DNA of 64,000 bases. Source: Diplonema papillatum. Lineage: Eukaryota; Euglenozoa; Diplonemea; Diplonemida; Diplonemidae. The stretch covers positions 1-64,000 of the forward strand of contig JAPJBO010000513.1 in assembly GCA_030068145.1 (NCBI GenBank), given 5' to 3'. The notes below the pieces were generated by a model. The model was not told where the DNA came from and ran no database searches. It saw only the letters and a list, made by a program, of their open reading frames with translations. The translations under genes and the position numbers were made by a program. Positions 9,257 through 18,955 of this stretch are shown one piece after another (the stretch's first letter is position 1; each line of letters starts with the position of its first letter).

Positions 9257-10304
9257 TTACGGTATCTGCTACTTGCGGATGCTGGTTCCTTTGCTCGTCT
9301 GCTGAGTGGCCGGCGACTTCTGTCTTTTGGCGCCTGCTTCTTTGGCCTCGTCTCGAAGTCTTTTCTTCGCCTTTGGGGATAACTGCCAGGGACACTTTTT
9401 CGTCAACCCAGGTGAGGCTACGCTCTGTCGCACAATTGTCGTTGTTGTACGCCATAGCATGCAACAAGTTATTCGCCCCTTTCATCACATTGAGATCTCG
9501 CGCCAGTTCATCACCGAACATGTCCCGCACGAGTTGCCGCTCACTGCAGAAGTCCCCTGGCGCGGAAGCAGCTGCAGCAAACTGCGCACCAACGAAAAGC
9601 CAAAAGTTCCTCGATGTCTGAGGACAACTCGGCTCAAAAACTGTGACGCGACGGGCCCGTCGCATGAGCCCGTCGGTGAACATGTAGATGAGGCTCAAAA
9701 CGTGGTTCACGCGGTCTGCAAAAAACTTTTTCAGCGCAGGCACAGACTTACCTCGTGCGCCACTTACAGCAATCCACGACGAAGCCCATTCAAACGTGCG
9801 CTTGTCCCCGACAACACGCGTGAGCGCGTAGGCTGCAGCCGTCAGTCCACCGAACCGAATGCCGCCACTGCGTGAAAGCCGCGTTGTCGTGGATGTAGCC
9901 GGACAGCTGCTTTAGCTTTGAAGCAAAGTCGCTGTCGCTGCCCCTGTCTACCTCCGTACCGCACCCCAGCCCTGTAGAGCGGGTACGACATGTTTTTGCC
10001 GGTCTTGGCATCGGTCCAAGTGGCAGTACTGCGGTACCCGCTTTTGCTCCAGCTCAGAGGAGTGGCAGCTGTTTCCAGTCCAAGAACTGCCGTCTCGCAG
10101 GTACAGCTCTCGCAGGCAGAGAGCTCGTGCGGTGTGCCGCGTCAGGCTTTGTATTCTTATCGGGATACCTTCGTCTGCGCATTCCTGCGCTGAAATTATC
10201 CTCTTTTTTCCAAAAGTGGTTGTGTTAACACTCTCTAAAAAAACTGCCCACAGGTAAACCGCTAGAACAGGTGCACTACGGCATCTGCCTGCTGACGACC
10301 TCAC
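9240..10304 (-). pseudogene. Frameshifted transposase-like gene fragment
   Basis: Minus-strand coding sequence broken into at least three frames. About 9948-10304 holds a frame with TFGKKRIISAQECADEG. About 9790-10030 has two overlapping frames, one reading YPLYRAGVRYGG and the other ASKLKQLSGYIHDN. About 9240-9880 reads GGIRFGGLTAAAYALT through ALKKFFADRVNHVL to a Lys-rich end. The pattern around WTDAKTGKNMSYPLYRAG resembles the second half of RNase-H-fold transposases of the Mutator/Kolobok type, but that is a weak impression. It lies inside the inverted ends at 6611/10557, supporting a transposon origin. Confidence 0.5.
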
Positions 10305-10310
10305 AGAAAA

Positions 10311-10350
10311 TTAGTGGGGAGTCATTTGCAAGCAAATGAGTACCACACTA
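10311..10350. repeat. Hairpin motif copy 3
   Basis: Loop variant TTTGCAAGCAAA; the outer parts are unchanged. Confidence 0.85.
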
Positions 10351-10419
10351 CACAGTAAAAATCACAAAAAAATTGTTCTAAATCACAAAAAAATCAACAA
10401 AAATCGTCGTCTTGTTGCG

Positions 10420-10460
10420 TTAGTGGGGAGTCATTTGCGAGCAAATGAGTACCACACTAA
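10420..10460. repeat. Hairpin motif copy 4
   Basis: Loop variant TTTGCGAGCAAA, symmetrical to TTAGTG...CACTAA at the outer ends. Confidence 0.85.
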
Positions 10461-10557
10461 CAACAAAAATCACACGGAATCACAACAGATCACATGACAG
10501 CCCATGATAATTTGTGATCCTCCCCGTCGACCCGATGACCATGACCACCCCACGGTC

Positions 10558-10823
10558 ACAAAATTTCTTCACTCCATTATGTCACGCAAACGCTCATTAT
10601 GTCACGCAAACGCTCATTATGTCACGGCTCCAAAAATATGGGACAGCACAAAAAAATGAGGATGTGTGATGCACATAAATGACACAAAAGTGAATAAAAA
10701 TGGTCGCCAACCAAGTAAATGACTGATGCACAACCGAAAGTGAGTCGGAACACACGAGGAATGCTGTGCTGATGACGAAAGAGAAGGAGAAAGAGCGATG
10801 CGAGGTGGTCCTCTGAGAGCTAC
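10558..10823. other. Non-coding with a short tandem repeat
   Basis: Three copies of an 18-bp unit ATTATGTCACGCAAACGC at about 10574-10627; the remainder shows nothing recognisable. Confidence 0.6.
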
Positions 10824-11057
10824 TTGTTAGAACGCTTTGGTGCTGCCTTTGCTGCCATCTTTGGCGCTGCCATCAGTGCAGACGGAACGCCAATGGTGAT
10901 ATTTGCACGTTCACAAATGTACGAGAACGAATTGTTGCAGGAATTCACAGCAGACGGGGGTTTCCTGAAGGGAACTGCACCAAACGGGGCAAGGAATTCT
11001 CTGCAGAAGGCAAAGCCTGAGGGACCTCAGGCACAGAGGATCATCTCTCGACTCTGA
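10824..11057 (+). pseudogene. Fragment of pogo/DDE_1-type transposase
   Basis: A 77-codon frame whose middle (AISADGTPMVIFARSQ, then GFLKGTAPNG) fits the start of the DDE_1 catalytic domain of pogo/Tigger transposases, where an AxxADG motif precedes the substrate-binding strands. It is cut off on both sides and no inverted ends were found. The corresponding downstream part of such a domain is present at 35080-35576, but in a different element. Confidence 0.4.
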
Positions 11058-12221
11058 GGCACTCCAGCCAGCTCTGTTTCTGCGCTTTGCTGGCGCTTTT
11101 CTGCGCTTTGCTGGCCTCCCGGCACTCGTGGCCAAAAAATAAAATAACTCGAGTGCCTCTTTCCTCTATTAATCACAGTGAATAAATAGCTATTCTTGGC
11201 TAGGAAAACACAACGTCCCCGGAGGGGAGAAACGAAGATCCGGGTCCTCATGAGGACCAGGGGGGCATCAAAAGAGACCGACAATCCAAAAAACACCGAA
11301 TTTCCGCGTTTAGAGGACGAAAGAAAAGTCGACAATTTGTCACAGCCACACTGTGACGTTCGTGTGCATGAAGAGACTTTGCGCGTCATTTCGGTGTTGT
11401 ATTGCTTTTCTTGTGCTCAACTCTCACGTCGTACGCAAAGAAAAAGTCAAGTTTTCCCATCAAGCATCAGACTGCAACCGTAGGATGGTGGCGGTAAGGG
11501 GTCCGTTCAAAAGAAAATCTTATCGAGTGATCCTGCTACCGGAAGCAGCAGAAGACGAGCAACATTAGAGACCCGCAACATCAACAACGAAACCACCGGC
11601 GAGGGTCAAAAGATGACACCGACGCGATGAAGAAGCGGCGAACGACCTCTGCATCGAAGCCGAGGAGCGCCCATCGAAGTGCGGCCATCGCCCAAGCTGG
11701 AAGAAGCAGAAATCGACGCGCAACCGATGAACCTGGACGAGCAGTCGAAGGAGCGAGGCACAAAACGCGCGCCCGAGCGCGACGATCAAGACGAGCTAAA
11801 GAAGCGAAAGCATGACACATCACGCGCGAAGAGATAACTAGGTCTCTGGAACGGCTTATTGGCAACTTCCAAAGCACAAGGCCTAACAGTATGACGTTTA
11901 GGGGACGTGCATCTCCTCTAAGTCTGCAAGTCGCCTAGAAGTCGCCAAGTTCACATTGGTCATCGTCCAGGAATTTGGAACTTAGTGTAGGCTCAGGGCT
12001 TGCGCAGCTCCTTTGTCTTGGACCTAAATACCTACTGATAATCAGTACGTCGGGTCAGGCAAAAAATAAATAGAGCTTAGGGGCTCACCTGCCAGTGTGG
12101 CATGTCTTTGCCTCTGCCTCCTCTCCGGCCTCAACCCTCCAGTGTCGCGGGTGGTAGGCAACAGCAGGATCTGCCGTTACTGCGGTTGATTCCCCAGATG
12201 AATCTGCAGAAAAGATAGAAC
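11058..12221. other. No confident gene
   Basis: Positions 11555-11835 hold an open stretch rich in Glu, Lys and Arg (EEAEIDAQPMNLDEQ, then KKRKHD) that could be a decayed retroelement or transposon segment, but no domain is visible. Elsewhere only short frames are present. Confidence 0.4.
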
Positions 12222-12312
12222 GCGCTGATAACGTACTGATTTCAGCACGTGTACACGTACTGATTCAGCATGTGTACAAAAAGAAACTAACGTGCTGAAA
12301 TCAGTACGTTCG
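12222..12312. repeat. Inverted repeat (AACGTACTGATTTCAGCACG)
   Basis: The arm at 12226-12246 and its inverse at about 12288-12308 flank a partial third copy (12257-12275), giving a strong potential hairpin. Confidence 0.8.
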
Positions 12313-13067
12313 GCATGCTGAACGTAAGGCTGCGTAGGCTACCTCGAAGGACGCTGAAACGCGACTTTTGTGGTTGGCGTAACTTATTGGCTACAGTACT
12401 GTAAGCTCCACAGGCCATCGTCCCTAGTTTCGTGTGTGTGTGCCTGGTAAGACATTTGGTGACTTGACCGCGCAGAAGGCGCAGAAAAGTGTGTTTCATC
12501 TCGCATAGGCCCCAGAACGTTGCCAAGCTGACCTGCACACAGTAACAATCCGTTGTCATGCAACCAGTGCGCGGTCGAAAGACCCAGAAGGAATTCGACA
12601 TCCTTGCTGGGATGTGAACCATGTTGATTGGTCAGCTGCTTTTGTTTGCCTGTAGGAGACTTCTGGGAAGAGTGATTGCACAGGTGCAGATGCCAGTTTC
12701 CTTCACAGGCCAATCTCTCCGACAACACAAACCTGTTAACAAACCACCTAAAAAAAAAGTGCATGCACAATGAAAGTTAGAAAAAAAGTTGCGTTTTCAA
12801 AAACCCGGGTCCGGGGTCCCGAGCTACAAACACCTCTGCACCTTCCTGTTGAAAAGTTTTTTTTTTTCCAAAAGTTTTTTTTTTTCCTGAGGTTTGGAAA
12901 ATTTTGCGCGCACGCGAACATGGGCACAAAAAAAAAAAAGTTTCTACCCTAATTACAAAGTGTCCCAAAAATAATTTTTGACACCCCCCCCTGTTTTTGA
13001 CAGTAACAGGCATGTAGCCTTCTGGGAAAACCAAACGCACCAGTAAGTAAAAAAAAAGGAAGCAACC
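12313..13067. other. Upstream region of the mutase gene
   Basis: Contains poly-T and poly-A runs and the block with GAACATGGGCACAAAA (12885-12955), inversely related to 6495-6570. No TATA-like or other promoter motif stands out. Confidence 0.5.
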
Positions 13068-14329
13068 ATGCCGAAGGGACCATTCAGCGCGCGAGCGAAG
13101 TCGCCATGGGCGGAGCTGAACCTGGTGACGGAGAAGTGCGGCAGGGACGAGCTGTTCGAGAGCGGCGTCAAGGACGAGGCGCCGATGAAGCTGGGCGCGG
13201 ATGTCATGTCCGGGTCCGTCGACGGCCTGCCGGAGGTCGACTTGGTCATCGTCGGCGCCGGGCTCTCCGGCGTCATCATCGCGGAGCGGTGCGCGACCGA
13301 GCTGGGGCTCACGTCGCTGGTTCTCGACAAACGGGATCACATCGGCGGGAACGTGTACGACACCATCCACCCCGAAACCGGCATCCGCGTCTCGCAGTAC
13401 GGGGCCCACCTGTTCCACACGCAGTTCGACAGGGTCTGGGACTACGTGAAGAACTACAGCGAATGGCAGCCGTTTGACCACCGTGTCGTCGGTAAGGTAG
13501 CGGACACGGAGGGGGTGGACCAGCTCGTCCCCATCCCTCCCACGCAAGAGACGGTGAACAAGCTCTTCGGGGAGAACATCAAGACCGAAGCCGAGATGCA
13601 GGCTTGGTACGACAAGGTCCGCGTGCCGAACGCCGAGCCGAAGAACGGCGAGGAAGCCGCCTTGTCCCGCGTCGGCCCGCAGCTCTACGAGAAGATCTTC
13701 AAGCACTACACCAAGAAGCAGTGGGACAAGTACCCGGCCGAGCTCGACGCCTCCGTCCTCATGCGGCTGCCTTGCCGCACGACAACCGACGACCGCTACT
13801 TCCCGTGCAAGTACCAAGCCCTTCCGTACCGCGGGTACACCCGCATCTTCGAAAACATCCTGTTCACCGGCGCGAGCAAGGACAAGGTGACCATCAGGCT
13901 CAACTGCGACTTCTTCGCGATCCGCGACAAGCTTCCGAAGCACAAAATGCTCGTGTTCACGGGGCCCATCGACGCGTACTACGCGAGCCAAGGCCTGCCG
14001 AAGCTGGAGTACCGGTCGATCCGGTTCGAGGAAGAAGTGGTGAAGGAGCCGGAGGATGGGTTCTTCCAGGAGGCGATGGTGGTGAACTACCCCGCGGCCG
14101 GGGTCCCGTTCACGAGGATCATCGAGTACAAGCACACGCCGAACCAGCCGGAGAACGTCAAGAACGGCGAGACGAAGGGAACGGTCATCTACAAGGAGTA
14201 CTCTTCGGCCGTCGGGGACCCGTATTACCCGGTACCCAACCCAGCCAACCAGCAGCTGTACGAGAAGTACAGGGACTTGGCGACGAATGAGAAGGACGTC
14301 GCCTTCGTCGGCAGACTCGCGAGCTACAA
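13068..14329 (+). CDS. UDP-galactopyranose mutase, exon 1
   Basis: Flavoenzyme interconverting UDP-galactopyranose and UDP-galactofuranose, the precursor of galactofuranose-containing glycans; cytosolic in known cases. A ~57-residue N-terminal extension precedes the dinucleotide-binding motif GAGLSG (63-68). Then come HIGGNVYD (91-98), YGAHLFHT (111-118, the conserved His of the active site), HYTKKQW, RGYTRIFENIL, and VPFTRIIEYKH carrying the conserved Arg. The exon ends inside the Lys codon of GRLASYK at a GTATGC donor. Joined to exon 2, the protein is 459 residues, against about 370-400 for bacterial enzymes, mainly because of the extension. The start is the first Met of the frame, after an A-rich leader. 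Reading on past the donor gives a false 439-residue protein lacking the C-terminal flavin-binding helix. Confidence 0.95.
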
Positions 14330-14837
14330 GTATGCCCCTCCACCTTGGTTAAGAAAGAAAGCTGGCAACAACAAGGAAGGAACATGAAAATGAAAAGGAA
14401 AAAGGCCGTGCAAAGCTTGAGTCGAAGGTAGCACGGTGCCACAACCCTCGTCAGCTCTGCCCTGCGGCTGGCCATCTCTACGAGCTTGTGTCCAGCGCAA
14501 ACGCCAAGCCCCAAGGTGCGCCACGTCTTGATGCTTTAGTTTGGAAAATCGGTAGCCACTTGACCCGTAGGCCCGTGGCTCTGCAGTACGCCGGACACGT
14601 GAAGCTCGGCTCTAGAAAAAGGAAAGAACAATTCTGGCGAAAAATACACGAAAATAAACCAAAACTCTGCGTTCCCGCGAAGAAGGCGTTGATGCTGGCA
14701 CCAAACAAACAAACACGAGAGGCAACTATTCTGCCCGAACAGTAAGCCAAGATTTCCCCCCGCCCATCTGCTACGAACAGCCGCCTGACAAACACCGCCG
14801 TCCTGTCTGAAAAGAAAACTCTCCCATATTAGGTTTA
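14330..14837. other. Mutase intron, 5' part
   Basis: Intronic sequence from the GTATGC donor to the Harbinger-like insertion; includes the family G repeat at 14400-14625 and a partial family E hairpin near 14725-14765. The whole intron runs to 18494 (4,165 bp). Confidence 0.85.
14400..14625 (-). repeat. Dispersed family G repeat
   Basis: The inverse of two tandem copies at 33170-33440 and 33480-33740; shared blocks include GCACCTTGGGGCTTGG, AACACAAGCTCGTCGAG and GGTAGCACGGTGCC-like stretches. It sits in the mutase intron. Confidence 0.85.
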
Positions 14838-15028
14838 CCATGCAGGGTCAAAACCTTGGGTTTTTTTGGTAAGAGAGATTTCGACCCAAAAAAAAAAAAA
14901 AAAATGGCCACCCATTTTTTCTGGAAAAAAATTGGGTTAAAAAAAATGGAACAAATGCTGCGGTGATTTTTGATGAAGTTGAGCATTTCTTTTGTCGTAT
15001 AAGATCGCAGATCTTAGAAGATTAATAT

Positions 15029-18021
15029 GGTACGATGCCAAAAGGGGGGGGGGGGTTTGGGCGGAAAAATCCCCGCATAGTTCACCAGGGTCTGACGGGT
15101 ACTGAGGCCCCATACCCTTCCTAAAACATCATTCTGCGTTCAAATACGCCCTCAGAAGCCTCCGGAGAGCCTTCTATGACGTCCCAAATTCGATTTTGTG
15201 GGTTTTTAGGGGGTCCCCCCGCCTGTTGGCCGTAAACCGCCATAGTAGACACATATGCAACCTGAAGCTGGGTCGCTTTTCTGTGCAAGATCCCAGCCCA
15301 AACACACGTTTTCGGCGTTCTCTAGCACTCTCCAGGTGCATTCGACCCTCGGGCTTCGTGGTTTCTTTCACTCACAGGTGTTCCGGGACGTGCAAAGATA
15401 AGGAGAATGGCCCCCTGCATTGGGGACAGACCGAACTACGCCCTGCCTGTCTATACAGGCTTTGGGGTCAAATTGCACCGGCTTTGGCGCCACATCCACC
15501 GTTTCGGGCTTCGTTTGTGCTGCTTTGGGGTCCATTAAACCTAAACCCTCATTGTTGGCATACAGGAACTAAAGAACATCAAGTAAATATGCCTCGTGAC
15601 ACGGGTATGCTCGCCCTCGAAACCTCTGTGGAAGAGATGAAAGCCCAGGACACCTACACCAACTGGAGTAGAACGTCTCAGAACATGAAGCGCCGGTTCA
15701 ACGTAACAAAAGCGTTCTTGAACAAGATTGCAGGCGAAGACCACATTGGTTTCTTGCTGTCTATGTGGGGAGAAGACGACCACGTCCGTATCTGGCAGAA
15801 ACTATCTGGCACATTCCCGGATGCGTTCAACAGCATCTCTCATGAGCCGACACGTCGCAATATCGTACGTAGTCTGGGTTGGGCTCGGGCACGATATGAA
15901 AAGGTTGGAATGACTGTAGGGGAGAAACTGTGGTCCAACAGACACCAAGATGGCGACATTTCCCGTGGCGGGAGGCCGTTGATTGCCACACCAGAAGCCA
16001 GGCAGCAGGTTAATGAGGACCACGAACAATTGGCATCGCCCACATCTCGCGTGGTGAAGCGGCTTTCAACTGAAAGTACTGCGGTCGTGGCACAAAACAT
16101 GCTTGTACCGTTCAAGCTTGTTTACGAACAGAGTGAGATGAAGGACGATGTGTCGTACACGACATATCGCCGGCTGCGTGGTGCCCAGTTTCAGCACATC
16201 TCACGACGGACAGATGTATGCGACACGTGTGCGGAAGGGGCCACCATCCAAAATCGCCTGAGGGAGTATATCTCCAAGAACAGGGAGTCGCTGACCTCGC
16301 AGTACTGGCATGCAAACAGCAACCCGTTCTATCTCCTCAGCGTCCTGGACGAGCCTCGCATTCCCGCAAACGTGAAGAGTGCTGTTAGCATCATGCTGCA
16401 TCAGCTCATGGAGGTACAACTGCATCAGGCGGCAGCCACACGACAAAGAGATGCGTATAACATTGCCATGAAAGCTCCTCCACCAGGCTGCGTCGTGGTA
16501 ACCCTTGACTTCAAACAAAAAGGGAAGCTCCCAATGAAACCAGAGGAGCCCGGCCAGCTCTTTTATAATCAAGGTGCCTTCTCATTACTTGGCTTTGGCA
16601 TGCATTGGCTGGTAGATGGAAACGTCTGCCGTCGTAACATTGATGTGCTCCTGCGAACGCACAACCAGTGCTCGTTTGCTGCTGTCCGTGCCTTTGAAGC
16701 TGCCAAGGAGCATTTCCCCCCGGACCTAAAAGTGATTTACTGGTCCGACTCGGGGAGACACTTTCGTTCGCTGCTTTTTATCAGCCGCCTCCTACAAGAA
16801 GATTCCACGATTTCGATCAACTTCTTTGAAGGGGGCCACGGCAAGAACGACCGGGACCAGCACTTTGGCACGATTGGACGTGCTCTCGACACGGCTTCGA
16901 AAAAGACCGAGCTGAAGCATCTCAATGATGTAAAAGCCGTGCTAAACAAGGTGACCAACACAATCGCCATACAAGTCAGAATCCGTGCTCAACGGGCCAC
17001 TTTTCCGGTCCGAAACATCGCCAATATCATGGCTATTGGGTCCTACCAACGAGATGGTGACGGAGTCATCACAGTTCATGACTTCAGTGGTGAACCCGGT
17101 TGCAAACTTCGGGGAAAGAGCCATGCCACAAGATTCGCGTTTGTACCCAAGGTATCAAGCAAGTTGCCACTTTGCGAATCAGATAGTGACTGTGCTGACG
17201 TTTCCAGCAGTGATCGGGATGGCGACTCCAGTGCTAGTAGTGAAGACTTCGCGTCAAAGCTGGAGAAGAAACGGCTCAAGAAGCAACACGTCTTTGAGGC
17301 ACTTGCTGCCAAGGACGAGAAAGATGCCAAAAGGGGGAGGAAATCACAAGGAAAGGTGCGAAAGCCTGCCCCAAAACCAGCAAAACCGGCTGCAAAACAA
17401 TGCACGGGCAGGAAGCGAACTCGGAGCTAACCGTCTTCTACTGACCACTGAGATCGGCTGTTGACACAGCCTTCGGTCACCGTGTAACTCACTTCTTCAG
17501 TCACTCTTCGTGTCAACACTCGTCCTTCTCGTTAGCCAGATGCATATCATGCTGCTACCACCACGTGCTGCTGCTGTATCGTCATAGGTGCGCATAGCAC
17601 GTAGCTCGTTGGTGACGTAGTACCATCACGTAGTACGGTCTGACCCCAATGCAGGGGGCGCCCCGGAGCACCTGTAAGCGGAAGAAAACACGAAGCCCGA
17701 GGGTCTAATGCACCTGGAGAGTGCTAGAGAACGCCGAAAACATGTGTTCAGGCTGGGATCTTGCTCTGAGGAGCAACATAGCATCAGGTCGCATATGTGT
17801 CTACTATAGCGGTGTACGGCCAGCAGACAGGGGACCCCCCCAAAACCCACAAAAACGCATTTTGGACATCATAGAAGGCTCTCCGGAGGCTTCTGAGGGC
17901 GTATTTGAACGCAGAATCATGTTTTAGGAAGGCTATGGGGCCTCAGTACCCGTCAGACCCTGGTGAACTATGCGGGGATTTTTCCGCCCAAACCCCCCCC
18001 CCCCCCTTTTGGCATCGACTC
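15029..18021 (+). mobile_element. Autonomous long-TIR element, ATAT target duplication
   Basis: The termini GGTACGATGCC and GAGTCGATGCC, followed by poly-G, open inverted arms of about 400 bp (15029-15440 and 17640-18021). ATAT lies on both sides (15025-15028, 18022-18025). A copy of the uninterrupted site is present at 47371-47405 (CTTAGAAGATTAATATAACC). It carries one gene, 15589-17430. Termini and target equal those of the short element at 1307-2067. Confidence 0.88.
15589..17430 (+). CDS. Putative DDE/D-type transposase (613 aa)
   Basis: The only intact long gene of the element; it presumably cuts and rejoins the element's ends. A CDTC zinc-knuckle-like pair sits near residue 210. Three acidic positions spaced like an RNase-H-fold transposase follow: Asp in VVTLDFKQKG (~307), Asp in IYWSDSGRHF (~387), and Glu/Asp in FFEGGHGKNDRDQHFG (~414-422). 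The GHGKxxxD signature is seen in several eukaryotic DNA-transposon proteins, but I cannot assign a superfamily. The tail is acidic/Ser-rich (SDSDCADVSSSD), then Lys-rich, possibly a nuclear localisation signal. The open frame extends upstream into the inverted arm, but the first Met outside the arm (preceded by AGTAAAT) is preferred. No frameshift or stop is visible, so the element may have moved recently. Confidence 0.75.
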   Translation: MPRDTGMLALETSVEEMKAQDTYTNWSRTSQNMKRRFNVTKAFLNKIAGEDHIGFLLSMWGEDDHVRIWQKLSGTFPDAFNSISHEPTRRNIVRSLGWARARYEKVGMTVGEKLWSNRHQDGDISRGGRPLIATPEARQQVNEDHEQLASPTSRVVKRLSTESTAVVAQNMLVPFKLVYEQSEMKDDVSYTTYRRLRGAQFQHISRRTDVCDTCAEGATIQNRLREYISKNRESLTSQYWHANSNPFYLLSVLDEPRIPANVKSAVSIMLHQLMEVQLHQAAATRQRDAYNIAMKAPPPGCVVVTLDFKQKGKLPMKPEEPGQLFYNQGAFSLLGFGMHWLVDGNVCRRNIDVLLRTHNQCSFAAVRAFEAAKEHFPPDLKVIYWSDSGRHFRSLLFISRLLQEDSTISINFFEGGHGKNDRDQHFGTIGRALDTASKKTELKHLNDVKAVLNKVTNTIAIQVRIRAQRATFPVRNIANIMAIGSYQRDGDGVITVHDFSGEPGCKLRGKSHATRFAFVPKVSSKLPLCESDSDCADVSSSDRDGDSSASSEDFASKLEKKRLKKQHVFEALAAKDEKDAKRGRKSQGKVRKPAPKPAKPAAKQCTGRKRTRS

Positions 18022-18377
18022 ATATGTCCGACGAATACCTAACACTCGTTACAGGTTAAATAACCCCGTCGCTATCCCGAAAACATCGTAACTTCACCCC
18101 TCGCTTGCCCACCCACCCTTGCCCCCCTTTTTTCTGAAGCCGTGTCCTGAGGCGTCACGACGATTGTGACAAACACACCGAATCACTGCCTGACCTTTCT
18201 ACTTTCGATTTATGCATCATCCGCGACGGTGAAGACGAAGCAGCAGACGAAGCAGCAGACGGAGCCAGTATACGCAGTAGGAGAAGGATGTATTATTCTT
18301 CCAAAATTATTTTTCTTGGGGGCCATCGGCCCCGCGGCAGCATTTACCAAAAAGACACAAGGTTTTGACCCTGCATG

Positions 18378-18494
18378 TTACTTCTGAATGACACCTCAAC
18401 ACAAACAAGTTGTCGACAACTAACGCGTAAAACAATATAACAAATAATCTACGCACCTATTTCTCGCCCTTCGAGCCCTACGCCAACACGACAG
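18378..18494 (+). other. 3' end of mutase intron
   Basis: Intron sequence ending AACACGACAG|G. Positions 18385-18478 have a second, diverged copy at 43335-43425, where it adjoins an LSU-like piece. Confidence 0.8.
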
Positions 18495-18612
18495 GTACTT
18501 CAACATGGACCAAGCCATCCTGAACGCCCTTGAGATGTACGACTCCCTGAAGGCGAACGGCAAGCTCGACCCCAAGAGGACCCCCATGGACATGCAGTCC
18601 TCCGGCAAATGA
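18495..18612 (+). CDS. UDP-galactopyranose mutase, exon 2
   Basis: Encodes the missing C-terminus, beginning YFNMDQAILNALEMYD and ending at TGA 18610-18612. Joining 14329 to 18495 rebuilds the Lys codon and gives GRLASYKYFNMDQAI, the family's conserved C-terminal FAD-binding segment (usual form GRL..Y.Y.NMD..I..AL). The splice is exact in frame and both sites are canonical (GTATGC / ACAG|G). About 20 extra residues after the helix (GKLDPKRTPMDMQSSGK) are not typical of bacterial enzymes. An LSU-like stretch begins a few bases after the stop. Confidence 0.93.
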
Positions 18613-18624
18613 GAACGCGCGAGG

Positions 18625-18860
18625 TAACAAGGCGAAACCTCCTCTCAGGCTCAGAGAGGAGCCCGGCTGGCACCCTGTTGATCTGGGCAAGAGACCAGGC
18701 ATACATTAGTTTCCCCCCGGTTCCAAGGTGAAAGAGAACGAGGGGAGACCCTGCTAACCGCCCGGATGCATGCCTTCGCTGACGTGCGTGAGGGTAACCC
18801 CATTGTCCACGTCGCCGCCGTTCTATGATAGCGGGTGCCGATCTGGCACTGCACTGGTGT
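18625..18860 (+). rRNA. Possible LSU piece, domain IV/V junction
   Basis: Shows GGCGAAACC, then ACCCTGTTGATCTGG, then GGCA, then GGTGAAAGAGA in the order expected for LSU GCGAAACC, GACCCTGTTGAGCTTG, CTGGCACGGTGAAGAGA, with extra bases between. Variable parts do not align by eye. It lies immediately 3' of the mutase stop codon on the same strand and may be part of its 3' UTR. Confidence 0.4.
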
Positions 18861-18861
18861 T

Positions 18862-18955
18862 ACCAGTGCATTTTGTTGATGCTAAAAATTAGTAGTTGGC
18901 AGCGTGCTGCATGAAACTTGCTACGGCAGGTGAGTTCCGCTAGTGCGCACAAACA
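18862..18955 (+). repeat. Dispersed family F repeat (donor-like end)
   Basis: Matches 29403-29500; both end with the identical stretch CAGGTGAGTTCCGCTAGTGC followed by GCACAAAC, which includes a perfect consensus 5' splice site. Confidence 0.75.

Larger units (their letters stand above)
6611..10557. mobile_element. 3.9-kb composite element with ~55-bp inverted ends
   Basis: The left end (6611-6667) and right end (10497-10557) are inverted copies with the core GGTCATCGGGTCGACGGGG followed by a block reading AATCACAA. Inside each end lies a copy of a 37-nt hairpin motif. The interior has minus-strand reading-frame fragments (6815-7753, 9240-10304) that look like one decayed transposase gene, interrupted by the family H element at 8282-9256 and an internal duplication (6720-6985 / 8020-8285). 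I could not read a target duplication with confidence. Confidence 0.65.
14838..18377. mobile_element. Harbinger-like element in mutase intron, itself interrupted
   Basis: The left end (14838 onward) and right end (to 18377) carry the same termini as the MITE at 6033-6244 (CATGCAGGGTCAAAACC, and GGGGGCCATC plus CGCGGCAGC near the right arm). TTA flanks both sides (14835-14837, 18378-18380). A related unoccupied sequence at about 43330 reads TTTACATCTGAATGACACC, matching the right flank. The original element was about 550 bp; the rest is the inner element at 15029-18021. Confidence 0.85.

Noticed and set aside
13106..14290. Overlapping plus-strand ORFs in other frames of the mutase and a 452-codon minus-strand ORF
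   Set aside because: Shadow frames of the GC-rich mutase exon; only the annotated frame has family motifs.
14327..14387. Mutase C-terminus as read through the intron (YKYAPPPWLRKK)
   Set aside because: The family needs NMDQAI after YKY, which is supplied exactly by the exon at 18495.
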